DNA of 64,000 nt from Halomonas saccharevitans (GTDB taxonomy: Bacteria; Pseudomonadota; Gammaproteobacteria; Pseudomonadales; Halomonadaceae): assembly GCF_900116405.1 (NCBI RefSeq), contig NZ_FPAQ01000019.1:1-64000 (forward strand). Reading direction: 5' to 3'. Both the position numbers and the translations under genes were made by a program. Shown piece by piece: positions 45,572-55,966 of this stretch. The notes under the pieces were generated by a model that was given only the letters and a program-made list of their open reading frames with translations, was not told where the DNA came from and did not search any database. Each line of letters opens with the position of its first letter. Position 1 is the stretch's first letter.

Positions 45572-48130
45572 ATGAACCCCCTGATACCGACTCCGGCAGC
45601 CGACGCGCTGCCCTTCATGGATCCGTTCGGTTTCGGACGCGCGGCCTGCGACTATTGGCGCGACACGATGGAGCGCAGCGTGCTCTTCATGGACGTCATG
45701 CGCCAGCGGGGCAACCAGTACCTCGAGCACATCGAGAAGACCAAGCCCAACGTGCTGGGCTTCGACGCCGAGGTGCTGATGGACGGTCGCGAGCTGGCTC
45801 GTCCGGTCAACTACGAGCTGCTGCGCATCCAGCCGCCCGAGGGCGTGGAGACCGATCTGCAGATGCGACCCTTCGTGGTGGTAGACCCCCGCGCAGGCCA
45901 CGGTCCGGGCATCGGCGGCTTCAAGCCTGACAGCGAGATCGGCGTCGCCCTGCGCGCCGGGCACCCCTGCTATTTCATCGGCTTTCTGCCTTACCCCGTG
46001 CCTGGGCAGACCGTCGAGGACGTGGTCGAGGCCGAGGTCGAGTTCCTGCGTCACATCATCTCGCGCCATCCCGATACCTCCGAGAAGCCCATGGTGGTCG
46101 GCAACTGCCAGGCCGGCTGGCAGATCATGATGGCCGCGGCCCTGGAGCCCGAGCTGTTCGGTCCGCTGCTGATCGCCGGCTCGCCGCTCTCCTACTGGGG
46201 CGGCGAGCGGGGCGGCGCTCCGATGCGCTACACCGGCGGCCTGAGCGGGGGCAGCTGGATGACGTCGCTGTTCAGCGACCTGGGAGCCGGGCTCTTCGAC
46301 GGCGCCTGGCTGGTGCAGAACTTCGAGCGCCTCAATCCGGCCAATACCTGGTGGAGCAAGCAGTACCGGCTCTACGCCCACGTCGACACCGAGGCCGAAC
46401 GCTACCTCGAGTTCGAGCGCTGGTGGGGCGGCCACGTGGTACTCGGCGGCGACGAGATCCAGTACATCGTCGATAACCTCTTCGTCGGCAACCGCCTCTC
46501 CACCGCCCAGCTGGTAACCTCTGACGGGCGGCGCATCGACCTGCGCAACGTGCGCTCGCCGGTGGTGGTGTTCTGCTCGCGCGGCGACGACATCACGCCG
46601 CCGCCCCAGGCACTCGGCTGGGTGCGCGACCTCTACGAAGGGGTCGATGACGTGATCGCCAACGAGCAGACCATCGTCTACTGCGTGCATGACACCACCG
46701 GGCACCTGGGCATCTTCGTGTCCGGCAGCGTGTCCCGCAAGGAGCATACCGAGTTCACCGCCAACATGGACTATATCGATGTGCTGCCGCCCGGCCTCTA
46801 CGAGACCACGGTCTCGTCCGCCGCCGAGCGTGAGGATGCCGAGCTGATCGAGCGTGACTACCTGCTCGAGTTCACGCCGCGCACCATCGATGAGCTCGAT
46901 CGTGAGGTCCAGCACCGCCCCGAGGACGACACTCGCTTCGCCACCGTGGCGCGCGTCTCCGAGATCAATCTGGGCTTCTATCGGCTCTTCGTGCAGCCCT
47001 GGGTGCAGGCGGTGGCCACGCCGGAGTCGGCCAAGTGGATGCGGCGCATGCATCCCAACCGCCTGGGCTATCGCCTGCTCTCCGATCGCAACCCGCTGAT
47101 GAATGCCGTGCCGGTGCTCGCCGATCAGGTGCGTGCCGATCGCCACCCGGTGCACGAGGACAATGTCTTCCGGGCCGTTGAGGGCATCGTCTCCGACCAG
47201 GTCACGCGCAGCCTGAATGCCTGGCGCGACCTGCGCGACAGCGCCAGCGAGCGCTTCTTCCTGGATGTTTACGGCCAGCCGATCCTGCAGGCCATGGTGG
47301 GGCTGGGCGGTGACGCCCACGTGCACCGCCGTCGCCCGGGCGCCGAGCCGGAGCATCGCCGCTTCATCGAGCGCCGCCGCGAGGAAGTCCATCGCGCCAT
47401 CACCGAAGGCGGCAGCCACGAGGCGGTCATGCGCTCGGTGATCCACGTGCTGGGGGGGGCTCCGGCCACCGACGAGCGCAACTTCAAGCGGCTGCGCGCC
47501 TCGCGGGCCGAGCTCGAGCCCGGCTCTGAGCTGGCCGACTTCAAGCACCTGGTGCGCGAGCAGTTTTTTACGCTCCAGCAGGATCATGAGGCGGCACTGG
47601 AGGCGATTCCGACCCTGCTCAAGGGGCAGACGGCCCAGCAGATCGACGCCCATCTCGCGCATATCGAGCACGTGCTGGCCGCCAGCGGCGAGCTCAGCGA
47701 GCATGCGGCAGAGCGGTTCGAGCGCATCAAGGCGCTGTTTCATCAGGCCATCGATCACGCCCCCGAGGAAGAGCAGGCGGCGCGGCGCGACGCCGAGGCC
47801 AGCATTGCCCGTGAGGCCGCGGCCGGTGAGCTCGCCCGCCGCGAGGTGGAGCGTCTGATGGAGACGATGCCCGTCGCCGCGGCTAGCGCAGCGGCCGAGG
47901 CGCACAGTGCCGAGAGAAAGCCAGCCGAGGCACAGGATGTCGAGGCGCAGGCCGTCGGAGCAAAGGAGGTCGAATCACGAGGCGTTGATGCACAGGACGT
48001 CGATGCAGCGGAGTCGGCCCCTAAGGTCGCTGACCCGGCCAACGCCAACGCCAACGTCGGCGTCAAGCGCAAGCCGACGAGTCGCTCGGCGCCGCGTCGC
48101 CGCACGTCACGCAACTCTGGCAAGAAGTGA
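45572..48130 (+). CDS. DUF3141 protein, alpha/beta hydrolase resembling PHA synthase
   Basis: An 852-residue protein of the DUF3141 family. The first 400 residues look like a PhaC-type alpha/beta hydrolase: nucleophile elbow VGNCQAG with Cys179 instead of Ser, acid in CSRGDDITPP (Asp339/340) and DTTGHLGIF with His378, in the order and spacing of a PHA-synthase triad. The remaining half is largely helical. The last 60 residues are a low-complexity tail with repeated EAQ/VDAQDV units and a strongly basic end (KRKPTSRSAPRRRTS). The ATG at 45572 follows GGAG. It is divergent from the LysR gene. The activity is unknown; polyester, thioester or regulatory roles are possible. Confidence 0.8.
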   Translation: MNPLIPTPAADALPFMDPFGFGRAACDYWRDTMERSVLFMDVMRQRGNQYLEHIEKTKPNVLGFDAEVLMDGRELARPVNYELLRIQPPEGVETDLQMRPFVVVDPRAGHGPGIGGFKPDSEIGVALRAGHPCYFIGFLPYPVPGQTVEDVVEAEVEFLRHIISRHPDTSEKPMVVGNCQAGWQIMMAAALEPELFGPLLIAGSPLSYWGGERGGAPMRYTGGLSGGSWMTSLFSDLGAGLFDGAWLVQNFERLNPANTWWSKQYRLYAHVDTEAERYLEFERWWGGHVVLGGDEIQYIVDNLFVGNRLSTAQLVTSDGRRIDLRNVRSPVVVFCSRGDDITPPPQALGWVRDLYEGVDDVIANEQTIVYCVHDTTGHLGIFVSGSVSRKEHTEFTANMDYIDVLPPGLYETTVSSAAEREDAELIERDYLLEFTPRTIDELDREVQHRPEDDTRFATVARVSEINLGFYRLFVQPWVQAVATPESAKWMRRMHPNRLGYRLLSDRNPLMNAVPVLADQVRADRHPVHEDNVFRAVEGIVSDQVTRSLNAWRDLRDSASERFFLDVYGQPILQAMVGLGGDAHVHRRRPGAEPEHRRFIERRREEVHRAITEGGSHEAVMRSVIHVLGGAPATDERNFKRLRASRAELEPGSELADFKHLVREQFFTLQQDHEAALEAIPTLLKGQTAQQIDAHLAHIEHVLAASGELSEHAAERFERIKALFHQAIDHAPEEEQAARRDAEASIAREAAAGELARREVERLMETMPVAAASAAAEAHSAERKPAEAQDVEAQAVGAKEVESRGVDAQDVDAAESAPKVADPANANANVGVKRKPTSRSAPRRRTSRNSGKK

Positions 48131-48439
48131 TCGGCTAGAAGTGCTCGGCAGGAGCGACCGCCGAGACGCGAACGGCGTCGCTGGCTAAGCCCCGCGTGCC
48201 AGTGACGTGAAACGCACGCCCCCGCCTCTCGGCGGGGGCGTTGTCGTTGGCACCCTGACGTTCCGGGCTTGTCGTCTCGTGACTCGGCGGTCTAGGTTCA
48301 AGGAGCCGCCCGCCGGGGGCGACTGGCGTGAAGCCGATCGCTGGGGTAGGGTAAGCGCATTTTTCACCCGTCGCAGAGGACGGGTCGATACCGTCTGGCG
48401 CGAGCCGTCACGCTGGCGCCATCAGCACAGTGGAGCACT
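48131..48439. other. 309-bp intergenic region between the DUF3141 gene and topA
   Basis: It holds the terminator at 48216-48241. Upstream of topA I see no convincing promoter pair and no open frame with coding character. A CACCCGTCGCAGAGGACGGG stretch (about 48366-48385) could form a short hairpin in the topA leader. Confidence 0.4.
48216..48241 (+). terminator. Intrinsic terminator after the DUF3141 gene
   Basis: ACGCCCCCGCC (48216-48226) pairs with GGCGGGGGCGT (48231-48241) around TCTC, followed by TGTCGTT. Confidence 0.75.
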
Positions 48440-51082
48440 ATGGGCAAGTCACTGGTCATCGTCGAGTCGCCGGCCAAGGCGAAGACGATCAACAAGTATC
48501 TCGGCAACGACTACATCGTAAAGTCGAGCGTGGGGCACATCCGTGACCTGCCGACCAGCGGCTCGGGCAAGACGGCGTCGGACCCCAAGGAGCGCGCTCG
48601 GCAGGCGGCGGCAACTCGCAAGATGTCGCCGGAGGAGAAGGCGGAGCATCGCAAGCGCAAGGCCCACGACCAGCTGATCCGGCGCATGGGCCTCGACCCC
48701 GAACACGGCTGGAAGGCGCACTACGAGATCCTGCCGGGCAAGGAGAAGGTGGTGGCCGAGCTTCAGAAGCTCGCCGAGAAGGCCGATGCGGTCTATCTCG
48801 CCACCGACCTGGACCGCGAGGGGGAGGCCATCGCCTGGCACCTGCGCGAGACCATCGGCGGCGACGAAACCCGCTATCGGCGCGTGGTGTTCAATGAGAT
48901 CACCAAGAACGCCATCCAGGAGGCATTCCAGGACCCCGGTGAGCTGAACATCCCGCGCGTCGAGGCCCAACAGGCGCGTCGCTTCCTCGATCGGGTGGTG
49001 GGCTTCATGCTCTCGCCTCTGCTGTGGGCCAAGATCGCCCGCGGCCTCTCCGCCGGGCGGGTGCAGTCGGTCGCGACGAGGCTGATCGCCGAGCGCGAAC
49101 GCGAGATCCACGCCTTCATTCCCGAGGAGTTCTGGGACGTTCACGCCGACCTGGTCCCTCGCGTCGACGGCGACGACGCGACGCCGGTGCGCTTCGAGCT
49201 GGTGCGCCAGGACGGCAAGGCCTTCCGGCCCACCTCTGAGGCCGAGACCCTCGAGCGTATCGCGGCGCTGCGCAAGGCGAGCCTTGCGATCACCGCCCGC
49301 GAAGACAAGCCCACCCGGTCCAAGCCCAACGCGCCCTTCATCACATCGACGCTGCAGCAGGCCGCTAGCGGCCGGCTGGGCTTCTCGGTCAAGAAGACCA
49401 TGACCCTGGCTCAGCGCCTCTACGAGGCTGGCTACATCACCTACATGCGGACCGACTCCACCAACCTCTCTCGGGACGCGGTAGAGGGCGTGCGCGAGTT
49501 CATCAATGAGGAGTTCGGCGCGCGCTATCTGCCCGAGGCGCCCAACCGCTACTCCAGCAAGGAGGGCGCCCAGGAGGCTCACGAGGCGATCCGGCCTTCC
49601 GAGGTTACCCGTCGGGCCACCGATCTAGCCGGCATGGAACGCGACGCCGAGCGGCTCTATGAGCTGATCTGGCGCCAGTTCGTGGCCTGTCAGATGACGC
49701 CCGCCGAGTACCTCTCCAGCACCCTGACCGTGGAGGTCGAGGGCTTCGAGCTGCGCGCCAAGGGCCGAGTGCTGAAGTTCGACGGCTACACCCGGGTGAT
49801 GAAGCCGATGGGTCGCAAGGACGAGGACCAGTCCCTGCCGGACCTCGCCGAGGGAACGCCCATGACCCTCGAGCATCTCGACCCCCAGCAGCACTTCACC
49901 AAGCCGCCGGCCCGCTATACCGAGGCCAGCCTGGTCAAGGAGCTGGAGAAGAAGGGCATCGGCCGGCCCTCAACCTATGCCGCGATCATCTCCACCATCC
50001 AGGACCGCGGTTACGTCAAGCTGGAGAACCGGCGCTTCTATGCCGAGAAGCTCGGCGATATCGTCACCGAGCGGCTCAAGGAGTCGTTCCCCGACCTGAT
50101 GGATTACTCCTTCACCGCCCGCATGGAGGACAGCCTCGACGAGGTGGCCGAGGGCGAGCGCAACTGGCAAGAGCTGCTCGATGCCTTCTATGCCGAGTTC
50201 CACAAGGAGCTCGCCGTGGCCGAGAGCGAGGAGGGCATGCGCCCCAACCAGCCGGTGCCCACCGACATCGACTGCCCGAGCTGCGGGCGCAAGATGCAGA
50301 TCCGCACCGCCTCTACCGGGGTCTTCCTTGGCTGCTCGGGCTATAATCTGCCGCCCAAGGAGCGCTGCAAGACCACCATCGACCTGCTGCCGGGCGACGA
50401 GGCGGTGGCGGCCGATGCCGGCGAGGACGCCGAGACCGACGCGCTGCGCGCCAAGCACCGCTGCCCGAAGTGCGGCACCGCCATGGATAGCTACCTGATC
50501 GACGAGACGCGCAAGTTGCACATTTGCGGCAACAGCCCGGACTGCGACGGCTACGACATCGAGCAGGGAAAGTTCCGCATCAAGGGCTATGACGGGCCGA
50601 CCATCGAATGCGACAAGTGCGGCAGCGAGATGCAGCTCAAGACCGGACGCTTCGGCAAGTACTTCGGCTGTACCAATAGCGAGTGCAAGAACACCCGCAA
50701 GCTGCTCAGAAGCGGCGAGGTGGCGCCGCCCAAGATGGATCCCATTCCCATGCCGGAACTCGCCTGCCAGAAGGTCGAGGATCACTACGTGTTGCGCGAC
50801 GGTGCCAGCGGGCTGTTCCTGGCGGCCAGCAAGTTCCCCAAGAACCGCGAGACCCGACCGCCGCTGGTCATCGAGCTCAAGGCTCACGCCGAGGAGCTGC
50901 CCGAGAAGTATCGCTACCTGCTCGAGGCGCCCGACGCGGATCCGGACGGCCGCCCGGCGCAGATTCGCTTCTCGCGCAAGGCGAAGGAGCAGTTCGTGAT
51001 GACCGACGATGACGGCAAGGCCACCGGTTGGAAGGCCACCTTCCAGGGCGGCAAATGGCACGTGGAGGACAAGCGCAAGTGA
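48440..51082 (+). CDS. topA: DNA topoisomerase I
   Basis: Relaxes negative supercoils through a transient phosphotyrosine. The 880-residue type IA enzyme has an N-terminal Toprim domain ([31 protein letters not shown]), the catalytic Tyr335 in [11 protein letters not shown], and three C-terminal four-cysteine zinc modules ([27 protein letters not shown]) followed by a basic tail domain. It is complete. The stop overlaps the start of the next gene (GTGA). Confidence 0.97.
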   Translation: MGKSLVIVESPAKAKTINKYLGNDYIVKSSVGHIRDLPTSGSGKTASDPKERARQAAATRKMSPEEKAEHRKRKAHDQLIRRMGLDPEHGWKAHYEILPGKEKVVAELQKLAEKADAVYLATDLDREGEAIAWHLRETIGGDETRYRRVVFNEITKNAIQEAFQDPGELNIPRVEAQQARRFLDRVVGFMLSPLLWAKIARGLSAGRVQSVATRLIAEREREIHAFIPEEFWDVHADLVPRVDGDDATPVRFELVRQDGKAFRPTSEAETLERIAALRKASLAITAREDKPTRSKPNAPFITSTLQQAASGRLGFSVKKTMTLAQRLYEAGYITYMRTDSTNLSRDAVEGVREFINEEFGARYLPEAPNRYSSKEGAQEAHEAIRPSEVTRRATDLAGMERDAERLYELIWRQFVACQMTPAEYLSSTLTVEVEGFELRAKGRVLKFDGYTRVMKPMGRKDEDQSLPDLAEGTPMTLEHLDPQQHFTKPPARYTEASLVKELEKKGIGRPSTYAAIISTIQDRGYVKLENRRFYAEKLGDIVTERLKESFPDLMDYSFTARMEDSLDEVAEGERNWQELLDAFYAEFHKELAVAESEEGMRPNQPVPTDIDCPSCGRKMQIRTASTGVFLGCSGYNLPPKERCKTTIDLLPGDEAVAADAGEDAETDALRAKHRCPKCGTAMDSYLIDETRKLHICGNSPDCDGYDIEQGKFRIKGYDGPTIECDKCGSEMQLKTGRFGKYFGCTNSECKNTRKLLRSGEVAPPKMDPIPMPELACQKVEDHYVLRDGASGLFLAASKFPKNRETRPPLVIELKAHAEELPEKYRYLLEAPDADPDGRPAQIRFSRKAKEQFVMTDDDGKATGWKATFQGGKWHVEDKRK

Positions 51083-51540
51083 CCCCGCGAGCCCGCACCA
51101 ATCAGTTGCTCTACCAGGCCGAGCTGCTGCTCGACATGCCCGCAGGCGATGACGAGCACGCCGAGGCGCGCCGCATGGCGGCGGAGGAGGGCGGCCTCGC
51201 TCTGCTCGAGCTGGCGCTGGAGTCGCTGCTGCGCGAGGTCACCGAGCATGCGCACCTCGAGCGCCACGACTGGCGCGAATTGCTCGGCCCCGAGGGGGCC
51301 GGCATCGCCGAGCTGCATCGCCTGCGGGAGCTGGCCGCTCGGCCCGATAGCTGGCTCTCCGGGCTGCTCGCTCGATTCGAGGCGCTGCACGGCAGCGACG
51401 GCGTGGCTCGGCGCAGGCCCAGCAACCCCGGGCTGATCGCCGTGGGTGGTGCCGCCTCCCTGAACGAGGAGCTCAGCGACTGCGTGCGCGAGGCCAAACG
51501 CGAGACCGCCGCGCTGCGCGAGACCAGCGAAGAGTGGTAG
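51079..51540 (+). CDS. DUF6586 family small protein
   Basis: A 153-residue, mostly helical cytoplasmic protein (no signal or membrane segment) of a family regularly found directly after topA in pseudomonads. Function unknown. Typical are [14 protein letters not shown] near the N-terminus and [13 protein letters not shown] in the middle, with NPGLIAV toward the end. The GTG at 51079 overlaps the topA stop. The next gene begins inside its last codons, so topA and these two genes form one translationally linked unit. Confidence 0.7.
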   Translation: MTPRARTNQLLYQAELLLDMPAGDDEHAEARRMAAEEGGLALLELALESLLREVTEHAHLERHDWRELLGPEGAGIAELHRLRELAARPDSWLSGLLARFEALHGSDGVARRRPSNPGLIAVGGAASLNEELSDCVREAKRETAALRETSEEW

Positions 51541-52031
51541 CCGCGCCGCCAGCCTCTAAGGAGCGCGTGGCGCTGCTGGTCGACGTGCAGAACGTCTACT
51601 ACACCACCCGCCAGGCCTTCGGTCGGCACTTCAACTACCACGCCTTCTGGCGTCGCTTCGCCGCCGATCGAGAGGTGGTGGTGGCCAACGCCTACGCGAT
51701 CGATCGCGGCGATCCCAAGCAGCGCCAGTTCCAGGACATCCTGCGCGGCATCGGCTTCGCGGTGCAGCTCAAGCCCTATATCCAGCGCAGCGACGGCTCC
51801 GCCAAGGGTGACTGGGACGTGGGCATCGCCCTGGACGCCATGGAGGCCGCGCCGCGCGTCGATCGGGTCGTGCTGGCCTCCGGCGACGGCGACTTCGACC
51901 TGCTGGTCGAGCGGATGCGCGAGCGCCATGGCGTGACGGTGGAGGTTGTTGGCGTGGAGAGGCTAAGTGCCGATTCGCTGATTCGCGCGGCCACCCGCTT
52001 CGTGCCCATCGAGGGCGGGCTTCTGCTGTAA
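51534..52031 (+). CDS. NYN domain protein (LabA/DUF88 family, PIN-like)
   Basis: A 165-residue NYN/PIN-like nuclease-fold protein. Acidic residues expected of the metal site are visible: LLVDVQNVYYTT (Asp), KGDWDVGIALDAM (two Asp) and LASGDGDFDLLVERM (Asp pair). This family is linked with RNA processing, but no substrate is known for this member. The GTG at 51534 overlaps the previous stop by 7 bases. Confidence 0.82.
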   Translation: MVAAPPASKERVALLVDVQNVYYTTRQAFGRHFNYHAFWRRFAADREVVVANAYAIDRGDPKQRQFQDILRGIGFAVQLKPYIQRSDGSAKGDWDVGIALDAMEAAPRVDRVVLASGDGDFDLLVERMRERHGVTVEVVGVERLSADSLIRAATRFVPIEGGLLL

Positions 52032-52109
52032 ACGAGCGCGATCAGGATGTGAGCGGCGGCGATAACCGGTACAATCTCGCCCCCTTCACGCACAGACCTG
52101 GACCCTTCA

Positions 52110-53702
<1,593 letters not shown>

Positions 53703-53872
53703 TCCCGCGGCTCGACGACCCGGCGTTCCGGCGCTCCGAGATGGCAGCGCCTGTCCCCGATGGCGCTGCGCGCATATCGGATGATCTGCATCAAGCGTAA
53801 TGCCGGCGGCTTGGCTAGGCTTGAAGCAGGATCCATTCGCCCGCGTCGGGGCATTACCGGGAGGAGCCTCTC

Positions 53873-54337
53873 ATGCGCTTTCATCGGGTCAAGGAGCTGG
53901 TCGCCTGGGCGGCCGACTATCATCGGGGGCTGGCCGAGCGTTATGACCGGCTTGCTGCCGGCGACGTCAGCGATCGGGTACGCATGGCCCTGGAGTATCT
54001 GGCTGAGCATGAGCGCAAGATGCAGACCGAGCTGACTCGCTATCTCGATGAGGGCGGTGACCATCGCAAGGTCCTTGAGACCTGGTTCGACGATCCCGCC
54101 GATTTTCCCCATGCGCCCACCCTCGATCGCCTTACCGAGTGCATGGCCTGCGACAGCGTTCAGGATGTACTGGCCACGGCCCTGACCATGCATCGCACCC
54201 TGCAGGACCTCTATGCGCACCGCATCGAGCAGGCCTCGATCGAGGCGGAGCGTGAGTTCTTCGCTGCGCTCGCCAGCGGCCATGAGGCCGAGGTGCGACG
54301 CCTGGCCCGCGACATGCAGCGACTCGAGGACTACTGA
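53873..54337 (+). CDS. Helical protein of unknown function, possibly ferritin-like
   Basis: A 154-residue, charged, all-helical protein with no signal peptide. It contains EYLAEHERKMQ, and later AEREFFAALASGHEAEVRRL, a pattern (E, H, E spaced along helices) that recalls ferritin-like/rubrerythrin four-helix proteins, but the full iron ligand set is not clear. I do not recognise a named family. GGGAGGAG precedes the ATG at 53873 by a few bases, an excellent ribosome binding site, so it is expressed. It is between ybiT and the L,D-transpeptidase-like gene. Confidence 0.6.
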   Translation: MRFHRVKELVAWAADYHRGLAERYDRLAAGDVSDRVRMALEYLAEHERKMQTELTRYLDEGGDHRKVLETWFDDPADFPHAPTLDRLTECMACDSVQDVLATALTMHRTLQDLYAHRIEQASIEAEREFFAALASGHEAEVRRLARDMQRLEDY

Positions 54338-54607
54338 AAAGCCGCTTGTGCCCTCGTGGAGCCGCTTGATGGCGGTTGCCACATCACGAGCTCTGTCGCT
54401 TTTCGGCTACGGCCAAGCGTGAGAGGGCTCCGGTTCTCTGGGCCCCGCTACTGGCGGCGTGGGCATGCGTGCCGGGCGCCGCTGGCGCCATTCTGCGACA
54501 GCTTGCTCGGGGCCTCGCCGGCCGCGCCTGACAGCACCGCTGCAATGCGGTATAACGCCGAATGTATCGATGCTCTTCATTTCCCTAATGACCCAGAGAT
54601 GCTCCCG
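54338..54607. other. 270-bp intergenic region before the YafK-like gene
   Basis: No convincing gene. The stretch is less GC-rich near 54545-54600. I see no strong promoter or hairpin. Confidence 0.3.
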
Positions 54608-55219
54608 ATGACTCACTTGTCTCGCCGCCGCTTCGGCCTGCTGGCGCTGGGGTCGCCGCTGCTGCTGCTCGGCACCCCCGCGTCCGCCAGCCTGATGGAT
54701 GATCTACTCGCCCGGGCCATCGTGCCCCGCCACGATGGTGAGCGCTGGGTGCTGGTCGAAGACGCCGAGGCGAGCCTCAAGGTCTACGACGGGAATCGGC
54801 TCCTGGAGCGCTTCGAGCCGATCTCCCTGGGCCGAGGAGGGGCAAAGCCGCAGCGTCAGCGAGGCGATCGGGCCACGCCGCTGGGCGAGTTCCGCGTCAA
54901 TCGCTTCAACCGGCAGAGCAAGTTTCACATCTTCATTGGCCTGGACTATCCCACCCCGACTCATGCCCGCATGGCATTGAATGCCGGCGTCTATAGCCAG
55001 CAGGATTACGACGACTACTTTTCCTACTACCGTCGTCACGGTTATCCGCCCCAGGATACGGTCCTGGGCGGGTTCATCGGGGTTCACGGCCTCGGCGAGG
55101 GAGATCCCGCGATCCACCAGCGCTTCCACTGGACCGATGGCTGCGTGGCGGTGACGGATCCACAGGTCGAGCGCCTGTCGTCATTGATCGACATTGGCAC
55201 ACGCGTCGTGATCCGCTAG
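54608..55219 (+). CDS. L,D-transpeptidase-fold (YkuD) protein, YafK-like, with Tat-type signal
   Basis: A 203-residue exported protein of the YkuD fold. The N-terminus SRRRFGLLALG is a good twin-arginine signal, unusual for this family. The catalytic domain (about 45-203) has His160 in IGVHGLGEG and the nucleophile in HWTDGCVAV (Cys179), the WTDGC variant typical of the YafK (COG3034) branch rather than SHGC. It also has the YafK-like GLDYPTPTHARMALN. In E. coli YafK (DpaA/LdtF) detaches Braun lipoprotein from peptidoglycan. The start at 54608 is preferred; 54599 is an alternative. An Lpp-type lipoprotein gene follows. Confidence 0.75.
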   Translation: MTHLSRRRFGLLALGSPLLLLGTPASASLMDDLLARAIVPRHDGERWVLVEDAEASLKVYDGNRLLERFEPISLGRGGAKPQRQRGDRATPLGEFRVNRFNRQSKFHIFIGLDYPTPTHARMALNAGVYSQQDYDDYFSYYRRHGYPPQDTVLGGFIGVHGLGEGDPAIHQRFHWTDGCVAVTDPQVERLSSLIDIGTRVVIR

Positions 55220-55297
55220 TCTTTACATGCGCAAGGGGCGTTCTAGGCTAGGGATAAGCGCCGTGACGCATTTCCGTGACGTACTTTAGAACAGCGT

Positions 55298-55326
55298 TTG
55301 ACTCCCCGTGCTTCGCAGCATATGTT
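55298..55326 (+). promoter_or_regulatory. Strong sigma-70 promoter of the Lpp-type lipoprotein
   Basis: TTGACT (55298-55303), a 17-bp spacer and TATGTT (55321-55326) lie about 85 bp before the ATG. An imperfect inverted repeat (CTTCGCAGCA at 55311-55320 against TGCTGTGCGAAG at 55326-55337, one bulge) surrounds the -10 box. Confidence 0.65.
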
Positions 55327-55409
55327 GCTGTGCGAAGTCCTGCATCTGCAGGAAGCCTGATTCTCAGGCAACATCAACGCAGTACCAAGGAAGACTCAAG
55401 GAGAACACC

Positions 55410-55673
55410 ATGACTCTGAAGACTACCCTGAAGATGACCGCCGCAGCTGCCTCTCTGGCCGTGCTGGCCGGCTGTGCGTCCTCCGGCGCCCTGGAAGAAG
55501 TTCGCATGACCGCCGAGTCTGCACAGGCTGACGCTGCAGAAGCTCGCAGCATCGCTACCCAGGCGCAGAACACTGCTAACCAGGCTCAGCGCGACGCTCA
55601 GGCGGCTCTGCAGATGTCTCAGCAGAACCGTGAAGAGATGAACCGCATGTTTGAGCGTTCCATGCGCAAGTGA
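55410..55673 (+). CDS. Major outer-membrane lipoprotein, Lpp/OprI type
   Basis: An 87-residue lipoprotein. The signal peptide ends in the lipobox LAGC (Cys22). The 65-residue mature part is one alpha helix of A, Q, E and N with 7-residue periodicity (ESAQADAAEARSIATQAQNTANQAQ), as in trimeric coiled coils of Lpp/OprI. It ends with ...RSMRK; the terminal lysine is the usual point of attachment to peptidoglycan. Codon use is enriched in CGT, GCT and CTG, as in highly expressed genes, and AAGGAGAAC precedes the ATG. An L,D-transpeptidase gene lies 293 bp downstream on the other strand. Confidence 0.88.
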   Translation: MTLKTTLKMTAAAASLAVLAGCASSGALEEVRMTAESAQADAAEARSIATQAQNTANQAQRDAQAALQMSQQNREEMNRMFERSMRK

Positions 55674-55682
55674 TCGTTCTTC

Positions 55683-55745
55683 ACCGCCCGGTAGGGCGGT
55701 AGCGGAACCATCAGGCAAGGGCCTCGCCATCACGGCGAGGCCCTT
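55683..55745 (+). terminator. Tandem terminator hairpins after the lipoprotein gene
   Basis: A first hairpin ACCGCCC/GGGCGGT (55683-55689/55694-55700) is followed by AAGGGCCTCGCC/GGCGAGGCCCTT (55717-55728/55734-55745) and TGTCGTTG. Strong termination fits an abundant short mRNA. Confidence 0.8.
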
Positions 55746-55966
55746 GTCGTTGTGGGGCGGCCATCGGCCAGATACGCCTTCGTGAGACACGAGCGCATCG
55801 GCTCGCAGAGTGATCGGCAGGTCAGGGGGAAGAGCTGTCAGGGGGGGGCTGGTCGACCCTTGGGCGATGACGCAGAGAGGCGCTGGGGCGTCTGGGGTCA
55901 AGGCCTCTTCTTCGGTGGGCGTCCGACAGGACCTCGCCTGCCGGACGTTCTTGCTGGCCGCTGAGG

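Noticed and set aside
45506-47905. An 799-codon minus-strand frame opposite the DUF3141 gene
   Set aside because: It mirrors the coding strand codon by codon and shows no family motif. The plus-strand frame has a good ribosome binding site and a triad.
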